Positions 55,324-64,000 of a stretch of DNA of 64,000 bases are shown one piece after another. How positions within the stretch are numbered: the first letter of the stretch is position 1; each line of letters starts with the position of its first letter. The DNA is taken from assembly GCF_029873635.1 (NCBI RefSeq), contig NC_080423.1:87465191-87529190 (forward strand), given 5' to 3'. This stretch comes from Malania oleifera (taxonomy: Eukaryota > Streptophyta > Magnoliopsida > Santalales > Ximeniaceae). Under the pieces are notes generated by a model. That model did not search any database, was not told the DNA's origin, and saw nothing but the letters and a program-made list of their open reading frames with translations. A program made the position numbers and the translations under genes.

Positions 55324-57926
55324 TGTGATGCCCCGAACCTGCCAAGTGGGACCCGGGTGCCACGTGTTCCAATCACCTGTATCTGATACCATAATTAACA
55401 TGCACACAACGGAACATAAATAAACAACCTTAAATAAACACCAGAGTTCTATACTACAACCCAAAAACGAATACTACAACATCCAAATATCCATATCCAC
55501 AACCAACATTTAAAACATAACCTAGTACAAATATATCTGTATATATATATATATATACCAGTATCTCACAATATTCCAAAAAGAAACCACCAAATACACA
55601 ATCTCAGCCTAGGCCTTCAAACCCAGCCTTCAAAAGAACCTGAAAAATTGTTAATCCACCATGGTGAGACACTTCTCAGTAAGGGTGGAATAAATTATAA
55701 CAATGTGTGACAAATGAGTTTTAATATTTATATATCAAAATAAATTGTTTCTTATAGAACATCAATAACAACTGAGAAAATGTACCTTTAATAACATTCC
55801 CGACATCTAATGTCATACACACATCCAATATGCACAAGTACATAATTTTTATGCAAGCGAAAGTCCCCAAGGATAGGGAAGATTACCCGCCCATACAAGT
55901 AGTTTCCCTCTGCTCTGGTACAAAAAACTACCTACTAAAGCACTTACCTTACTCAGTAAGCCCTCAGGTGAAGTATTACCTCACCGCCAGTACACACATC
56001 TTTATTATTTTAAAGGCGAAGGTTTTCGAGGATCGGGATGTCTACCCACCCATACAAGTAGCATCCCTTTGCACTGTTACCAAGAAACTATCTAGCAGAG
56101 CACTCGCCTTTCTCAGCAAGCTCCTGGTGGTATATTTACCTCGCCACGTGCACACACATGCATTCACAATATGCTATACCATTACTATTATGTTTTAATT
56201 AAATTCACATGCATAACACATCCACACAAGAATCACGCAACTTATACTTCATCTTCCAATGTCCTTAGTACGTGGCCCACACAGAGCAATTGCGTACATA
56301 TCAGTACGTGGCCCACACAAGCACCTATGTACTTCTTATCTACATGTGGCCCACACAGGCACCACTACCCACACAGGGTACATAACATGACCCATACAGG
56401 CATCATTATCTACACAGGACATAATGTGGCCCACACAGGCACCACTCCAACTTCTGTAACACGTGGCCCACACAAGCACCACTATTCACTAGTATCCAAT
56501 CCTCACGACCTACTCGTCATACATCAGTAGAACAAGCTCCTCGACCTGCCAATGTCCTACCCCATATAAATGACAATATGACAAGCTCCTCGACCTGCCA
56601 ACGTCATATCATGATTTATATCTTGGCAATATAACAACCTCCTCATGCCAACGTTAGATTGAGATGCATATGAAAAACCAAACCAGTTAGTTCACACAGA
56701 CGCATCAATGCATTTCCACATAAGAATCCAACAGATCAATTCATTTCCCACATAGTATCCCAACAGATGAATACATTTCCACACAGGAGTCAAACATAAA
56801 AATTCATTCATCATGTCATAATCATTCTAAACAACCCCTTTTGTAAGCTAAAATACCACAGAAATTCATATTCAATTTATTAGAAAGAAATTGTTCTCAT
56901 GCCACACGGTTTTAATATCATAAGCAATTATCCCCAAATATAACCTTAAACCAAAATCATCATTTTTCCAGTAATCAGGCTATTCTGAAAATCATATAGA
57001 TAAATTATAAATTCCATATACTCGTAAATAACTGGTTCACCTTAATAAAATACTGATATAATTTTATTCCCCCTTACCTGATTTCCTAAACAACACCTAC
57101 AGAGTTCCCAAAATTATACCCGCAGCACTCACCCGAACCCTGATTCAATCAAATCAATCACAATAATATATTATTTTAACATTTCCAAATTCTCAATAAT
57201 TAAATACCAATTATTTTCTAAATAACACATTTACCCTAATTTTGGGGCTATTCCTACAACGACCCCATGAGAAATCTACTCCGCTAGACTTGTAGAGAAT
57301 CATTCCTAGATTCTCGTGGTGGTGTCCGATCATCAATTTGACTTAAAATTTAACACAAATTAAGATAAGAATGAGAATTTGCCTTACTTCAGGAGATATG
57401 CCCACGTTGCTCCTATGACAAATCCACTTCGGTTCGGTGACAGAGAATGGAGTCTAGTGGTATTTTCGGATTTTCAATTGGGCGAGAATGCACTGCAAAA
57501 TTGTAGAGAGAGAAGGAGTGGAGAGCGTTAGTTGAGGGAGTTTTTTATTTTATTTTTCCTTTCTTTCTTCCCTTTCCTTCCAGTGCTGCGCAGCGTGGTA
57601 AGTTTTTTTTTTTTTTTTTTTCTTTCCTCTCCTGCTTCTCCAGGAACTTAACCACTAAGTTTCCTTTTTTTTTTTTTTTCCTTTTCTTTATCCTCACCTT
57701 TCCTTCTTTTTTTTTTTTTTCTTTTACCTTATTATATAATAACTTTATATATATATATATATATATGTATGTATATACATATATAACTTAATATATATCC
57801 TTATTTCAATTTTTTTCCACACTATTCCTTTTATTTGTTTATTCCTTTAATTAATTTCTTTAATAATAATTAAAATTTTTTAATTAATAATATATATATA
57901 TATATATATATATTTGGATCGTTACA
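55324..57926 (-). repeat. LTR E-b (2603 bp), shared by both units
   Basis: TGTGATGCCCCG to GGATCGTTACA. Serves as 5' LTR of the first unit and 3' LTR of the second. Hairpin motif at 55662, minisatellite 56262-56490. Shorter TA runs than in E-a. Confidence 0.88.
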
Positions 57927-58074
57927 TTCTCCCCTCCTTAAAAGAATTTCGTCCTTGAAATTCGCTAATAAATTCTTTTACAAAATTCTAAAATTACTTA
58001 ACCATCATTATACCACAAATTCAATATATTTCACAATTCTAGGTAAGCATATGAATTTAAAATCAAATCAACCT

Positions 58075-59153
58075 TTAATATAAAATAATATCTGCTCCTA
58101 CACCACGAGCAATATCCTTATCAGCCGGAACCATAGTATACACACGCACCGGACAACCACAAGGCAGTGACTCATTCCTCTAGTGCTGATCAGGAGCAGC
58201 TGCGTTGTTTGGCAGTCCTTGACAATCTCGGGACATGTCTCTGTATCTGCCGCACCGATAGCACTTAATGTTCTCGGTTAGGCACTCTCCCCAATGCCTC
58301 AACTTACAACGAGCACAATAGGGAGGTGACGAATCGCTATGATGTCCTTGATTACCTTTATCATATCTCTGTCCCTCAACATATCTGTCCCTCTTCCACG
58401 AGCCTTGTCTGGCATCATTAGGAAAACTGGGAGGCATAGGCGTCTTCTTCGACTCTGCCATCTCTGCACTCCTTTGCAGACTTAATTCTACCACGGTGGC
58501 TCTATCCACCAGTTCTGCACCTTCAAGATTGCCACTTGCTCGTGAATTCTCGGTTTCAATCCCTTCTCAAACCACCTCGCCTGCTAGAACTCATCTAGAA
58601 CCATAAAAGGTGCAAAATGGGATAGCTCCATGAACTTCACAGCATACTATTGCACAGTAAGTTGCCCCTGAGTCAGGTGGAAAAATTCCTCTGCCTTCAC
58701 AACCCTAGTGGTGGCAGGGAAGTACCGATCGTAGAAAAGCTCCTTAAATCGACTCCAAGTCATATCCGTGGGTGCCTGCTGTTCCTCTAGGAGCTTTACT
58801 ACTTGCCACCAGCGCTCGGCCTCCCCTATTAACTTAAAGGTAGCGAAGAGAACCTTTTGTGCATCAGTGCAAGATAACACTGTCAACATTTTCTCCATTT
58901 CTTGCACCCAGCTCTCCACTACGAGTGGGTTAACACTGCCCAAAAATGCAGAAGGTTTCGGGCGAGTAAATTGGTCAATCGAACAGCCCTGGTTCACAGG
59001 TGGGCAGTTCTATCTTACAGAGTCTCGCCTAATTTCTTCTCGAACCTGTCGAGCTAAACCCCACAGTAGAGTGGAGATATCGATCTCTCCCACACTACTA
59101 GGTCCTACATCATGCTCCTCTCTAGCATCAACGTCCTTCCCCCTGGAATCCAT
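58075..59153 (-). pseudogene. Element E gag, second unit
   Basis: ATG at 59153 (MDSRGKDVDAREEHD), then [58 protein letters not shown] and SRFKELFYDRYFPATTRVVK. A short deletion lies after VAILKVQ near 58525. The nucleocapsid has CARCKLRHWGEC and CYRCGRYRDMSRDC, whose His is replaced by Asp. It ends shortly after the zinc region at a TAA (58075-58077) with no protease. Stops near 58645 and 59010. Confidence 0.85.
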
Positions 59154-60113
59154 CCTGTAGACAGGACAGAAGCGAATTTAGAACCTTCATATCACATTAG
59201 ATACAGTTATAGAACAAAGAATCAATTTAACATTTAAATTCTCAATTAAAACATCAAACAACCAGCCTATCCCTAAATCAACCTAACTCTTAAGTTCTAA
59301 TTCTGAGTTCCAATCTCTCTGCTCAGAAACATCACCGTCAACGAATTTACCGTGGTTTTCTGAAACTGGCTGGATTCAGAAACTCACAGAAGTCCATCAA
59401 GGGATTTCTACCTCTAACCTATGAAATAAAACTCAAAATCTCCTATCAATATCCTAATCTACCCATTCTTATCCTTATCCTTATTCGTACCTATACTTCG
59501 GTATTAATCAATCGTAAAGTCTGTAGAATCAATAACTTAATGCTCTGATACCAAAATGTGATGCCCCGAACCTGCCAAGTGGGACCCGGGTGCCACGTGT
59601 TCCAATCACCTGTATCTGATACCATAATTAACATGCACACAGCGGAACATAAATAAACAACCTTAAATAAATACCAGAGTTCTATACTACAACATCCAGA
59701 TATTCATATCCACAACCAACATTTAAAACATAACCTAGTACAAATATATCTGTATATATATATACCAGTATCTCACAATATCCCAAAAAGAAGCCACCAA
59801 ATACTCAATCCTAGCCTAGGCCTTCAAACCCGGTCTCTAGAAGAACCTGAAAAATTGTTAATCCATTAGGGTGAGACACTTCTCAGTAATGGTGGAATAA
59901 ATTATAAAAGCCTGTGACAAATGAGTTTTAATATTTATATATAAAAATAAATTGTTTCTCATAGAACATCAATAACAACTGAGAAAATGTACCATTAATA
60001 ACATTCCTGACATCTAATGTCATACACGCATCCAATATGCACAGTTACATAATTTTTATGCAGGCGAAAGTCTCCAAGGATAGGGAAGATTACCCGCCCA
60101 TACAAGTAGCTTC

Positions 60114-62363
60114 TATTGACCTTATCAGTCACGCCCGGTTTTGATTATGACAAATACTCTTTGTATCTAATGGGTGTTTGAAGTTTTGTGCAGGAACTAA
60201 AAGTGTTAAGATCAAAATGTGCACAAAGCAAGTAAAGCCTGAAGACCAATTTCTATTCAAAGTTGTAATATATTTTAGTTAATTGGTCTGTAATAGTAAC
60301 TAGGGCTTTGGTTTGTAATAAGCTCACACACATCACATATATGATAATACGTAAGCTCAAACGAACCATGAATAAGAAAAGACCTTAGGGTTTTCCCTTC
60401 GGTCGACCGACACTGAACTTTTTTGGTGTCTTAAAATTGGACCCCAAGTGACCCTAGGACACACACATCTGCACATATGTTTGTTAGGCACTTCATTAGG
60501 GTTTGTATGTCTCAAAACGGGACCGAAATGCACACTTGGTGCACTTTTGGTCGACCGATCCAGGCAGTTCATTCTGTCGTGGTCGATCGAACCAAGCCTA
60601 GGTCAACAGTTGACCAAGGCCTTAGTCGACCGAACCGAGTAGTTCAAAAAGCCCTGATTGACCGAAACCTCCCTGGGTCAAATATTTGACTATATGATTG
60701 ACCGAGATAAAAATGAACTCCAACTACCTAGTCGACTGAGGGTCCTCATGAAAATTCCTAGCGGTCTGGTCGACCGAACCAACCAGTTCAAAATGGCCTG
60801 GTCGACTGAACCTCAGAAAATTGAGAAATCGCCCTCTCCTCGTCGACCAAGCCCTCAGTTCAAAAATCCCCTAGTCAACCGAACCATATGAGACTTGGTT
60901 GACCGAACCTATTCTGGTCAACTGGACCTCTCGGGTTGCCCTGATTTTTACCGCAATTAAATATTTTTTAAACAGGGTTAAAATGCTTTAAACATCATTA
61001 AAATTTCCTAATAATACCCAATAGGTCCCCAATGGTCATATTTTCTCCTATGCCTATATATATATATATATGAGATCATTGGAGAAAATTAGCAATGGAT
61101 TAACAACTTTGATTAGGAGAAATTCTATGAAATTTCCAAATCTTATAATACTCATATTTGAGCCTCCTACACTCATACTTACCTTCTCATACTGATTAAA
61201 CCCTTTGTAAGTTGATTGAGTGTTAGTCTAAATAGGTTTGCTTTCCCACTCTTGATTGATTGATTCGATTTTTACGAGAGCTAAACCTAAGTGTTCTTAG
61301 GGGGCTTTTTCTAATAAGCTTATCCTAAGAAGACTTACTTAAGCTTCTGAGTATTGCATTTGTGTTGCAATATCTTAGGAAGCTTGTATGTGTCTTTGAG
61401 TTGTAAAATTATTTTCAAAACATACTTAAATATCTTGTGTGATTTATATTGATATATTTGTGAAAAGATATTTGTGTTTGTGATAGTGATCTTTGTTGCA
61501 ATATTCACTCACTTATACATTATTTGCTGAAAACAAAGATTACACATCTTTTGCAAACCAAGCATATACATCATTTGATACTTACATACTTGAGATATCC
61601 TGCTGATTGAAATACTTGAGACTTGACATTTTGTGTGAACTTATTTGCTGAATATCTTGTGATACAAAGATTGCTTGTTTGTTACTCTCACGTACGCATT
61701 ACACATATAGAAAATACTTTTAAGATTTGAACCATCTAGACCACATTGAGCTTACATATTGAATCATATTGTGGTGTATGTTATTGCGGGCATTTGGGTA
61801 CATATATGCTTTACATGAAAGCACAATCACTGTACCATCTGATTATATACACATTTGTTGTATATCCAGGCACGGGCCTAAAGAGGGAGACTAGCCTTGG
61901 AATAGTCCCGGATTAGCTTAGACTCGGTTAGGAAAGCTAGGTGCGTCGTCCTGTTAAGACGTGTAGGTTGAGGTCAACCCCGCTAATTGACCTGGTTAAG
62001 GTTGAGGTCAGCCTTATATTAATTTGACCTAGTTGTAAACGGTGCCGCTCCACCCTTAAGTGAGCTATTAGTGGAATCCTCCGGCTTGCAAGCTAGAGGC
62101 GGGGACGTAGGCACAGTTGGCCGAACCCCGATAACATATCGTGTGCCTTATTTGTATTTCTGTACTTTATATTTACCGCACATGTATGTTATGGTGTGAA
62201 TGATGCGTGTGAGTTAATTTCCATATCATAGTTATCTACGCATTTGGAAATTGCATACATAGACACTAGGTTGTATATATATTGCTGTTGGATAGATTAA
62301 CCTAGGAGAAAAGTTTAAATTTCCAATTCACCCCCCCCCCTTGGAAATACACCAATTATAACA
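60114..62363 (+). mobile_element. Solo LTR F1, probably copia (2250 bp)
   Basis: TATTGACC to TTATAACA with perfect 5-bp duplications GCTTC (60109-60113, 62364-62368). The start is TG in the other copy at 18212, so the first G has changed to A. It aligns with F2, including TTGATTATGACAAATACTC, the GGTCGACCGAAC palindrome array (60400-60945) and the CAATTCACCCCCC close. Confidence 0.78.
60400..60945 (+). repeat. Array of GGTCGACCGAAC palindromes, LTR F1
   Basis: About 13 variants, matching the position and number in F2. Short frames through this array (60357-60891) are not genes. Confidence 0.8.
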
Positions 62364-64000
62364 GCTTCCCTCTGCTCTGGTACTAAAAACTACCTACCAG
62401 AGCACTCACCTTACTCAGTAAGCCCTCAAGTGAAGTATTACCTCATCGTCAGTACACATATTTTTATTATTTTAAAGGCGAAGGTTTCCGAGGATCGGGA
62501 TGTCTACCCATCCATACAAGTAGCATTTCTTTGCACTGTTACCAAGAAACTACATAGCAGAGCACTCGCCTTTCTCAGCAAGCCCCCGGTGGTATATTTA
62601 CCTCGCCGCAGGCACACATATGCATTCACAATATGCTATAACATTACTATAATGTTTTAATTAAATTCACTTGCACAACACATCCACTCAAGAATCACGC
62701 AACTTATACTTCGTCGTCGGATGTCCTCAGTACGTGGCCCACACAGAGCAACTGCGTACATATCAATATGTGGCCCACATAGGTACCTACGCACTTCTTA
62801 TCTACATGTGGCCCACACAGACACCACTACCCACACAGGGTACATAACATGTCCCACACAGGCACCATTATCCACACAGGATATAATGTAGCCCACACAG
62901 GCACCACTCCAACTTTCGCAACACGTGGCCCACACGGGCGCCACTATTCACAAGTATCCAATCCCCATGACCTACCCATTATACAGCAGTAGAACAAGCT
63001 CCTCGACCTACCAATGTCATATCCCATATAAATGACAATATGACAAGCTCCTCGACCTGCCAATGTCATATCATGATTTATATCTAGGCAATATAACAAC
63101 CTCCTCATGCCAACGTTATATTGAGATGTATACGAATAACCAAACCAGTTAGTTCACACAGACGCATCAATGCATTTCCACATAAGAATCCAACAGATCA
63201 ATTCATTTCTCATACAGTATCCCAACAGATGAATACATTTCCACACATGAGTCAAACATAAAAATTCATTCATCATGTCATAATCATTCTAAACAACCCC
63301 TCATGTAAGCCCAAATACCATAGAAATTCATATTCAATTTATTAGAAAGAAATTGTTCTCATGCCACACGATTTTAATATCATAAGCAATTATCCCCAAA
63401 TATAACCTTAAACCAAAATCATCATTTTTCCAGTAATCAGGCTATTCTGAAAATTATATAGATAAATAATAAATTTCATATGCTCGTAAATAACTGGTTC
63501 ACCTTAATAAAATACTGATATAATTTTATTCCCCCTTACCTGATTTCTTGAACCACGCATGTAGGGTTCCCAAAATTATACCCGCAACGCTCACCCGAGC
63601 CCTGATTCAATCAAATAAAAATTAATAAAATATTATTTTAACATTTCCTAGTTTATAATAATTAAATACCAATTAATTTCTAAATAACCTATTTATCCTA
63701 GTTTTGGGGCTATTCCTACAACGACCCCACGAGAAATCTACTCTGCTAGACTTGTAGAGAATCATCCCTAAATTCTCGTGGTGGTGTCTGATTGTCAATT
63801 TGACTTAAAATTTAAGAAAAATTGAGACAAAAAGAATTTGTCTTACCTCAGGAGATATGCCCACGTTGATCCTACGATAAATCCACTTCGGTAGATATGT
63901 CGGTGGCGGAGAATGGAGTCTAGTGGTATTTTTGAATTTTCAATTAGGCGAGAATTCGTCGCAAAATCGTAGAGAGAGGAGGAGTGGAGAGCGTGAGCAG

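Larger units (their letters stand above)
50234..64000 (-). mobile_element. Element E array: tandem gag-only Ty3/gypsy retrotransposon
   Basis: Five alternating parts on the minus strand: LTR 50234-52986, internal 52987-55323, LTR 55324-57926, internal 57927-59556, LTR 59557 to beyond the window. Each internal part has a tRNA-Met primer site next to the LTR on its right and a polypurine tract next to the LTR on its left, so adjacent units share an LTR. Both internals encode only gag. LTR E is related to LTR A in the ~120-bp repeat with GAGTGC and CAGAGCAGAGGGAAGCTACT, the GTGGGCCACGTA-type minisatellite and the TGAGACACTT hairpin. The array continues past 64000. Confidence 0.85.
59557..64000 (-). 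repeat. LTR E-c, incomplete at window edge, split by solo LTR F1
   Basis: TGTGATGCCCCG onward aligns with E-a and E-b. It is interrupted at 60114-62368 and continues to the end of the window. Hairpin motif at 59869, minisatellite 62722-62950. Confidence 0.87.

Overview
This is plant nuclear DNA, most likely from a flowering plant whose species I cannot name. It is AT-rich and dominated by long-terminal-repeat (LTR) retrotransposons with tRNA-Met primer sites, with LINEs, tRNA-type SINEs, inverted-repeat DNA transposons and many TA, AAT and GA microsatellites. I recognise one convincing host gene, an intronless WUN1/SAG20-like (SnoaL/NTF2-fold) gene at 12953-13462 with a TATA box and poly(A) signals. 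Region 1 (1-14340) is the relatively gene-accessible part: a 624-bp tandem repeat, a fold-back MITE, a CACTA-type transposon end joined to a copia fragment, two families of tRNA-derived SINEs, a 1.5-kb inverted-repeat transposon with a SINE inside it, an RTE LINE 3' end, and the WUN1-like gene. Region 2 (14341-47795) is one nested stack. An RTE-type LINE on the minus strand is cut between two adjacent codons and its halves now lie 31.86 kb apart. The insert is element A, a Ty3/gypsy retrotransposon (15571-47430) with gag but no pol. A holds a Cassandra-like 5S-RNA-bearing segment next to its primer site, a probable copia solo LTR F2 (18212-22331) which itself contains a gypsy solo LTR C (19736-21754), a 3.67-kb solo LTR G (22867-26532), a complete but decayed chromovirus D on the minus strand (26891-35462), and a complete chromovirus B (37439-46747) inside A's 3' LTR. 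Each of these insertions except Cassandra is bounded by a 5-bp target-site duplication, which fixes the order of events: LINE, then A, then F2, G, D and B, then C within F2. Region 3 (47796-50233) is AT-rich spacer with an L1-type LINE 3' end, a third SINE copy and microsatellites. Region 4 (50234-64000, running off the window) is a head-to-tail array of gag-only gypsy family E on the minus strand: LTR, internal, LTR, internal, LTR. The last LTR carries a second copy of the F solo LTR (60114-62363). How the parts fit: B and D encode (in decayed form) Gag, protease, reverse transcriptase, RNase H, integrase and a chromodomain, as in Tekay/Del chromoviruses. A and E have related LTRs, keep a gag with zinc knuckles and lost pol at the same point just before protease, so they look like a long-lived non-autonomous lineage that would need Pol from elements such as B or D. 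Across the gypsy families the LTRs share an architecture: GTCGAC-centred palindromes upstream of the TATA box (A-D), a family-specific hairpin minisatellite downstream of it, and a conserved TGAGA/TCTCA hairpin near the 3' end. All retrotransposon reading frames seen here are broken.
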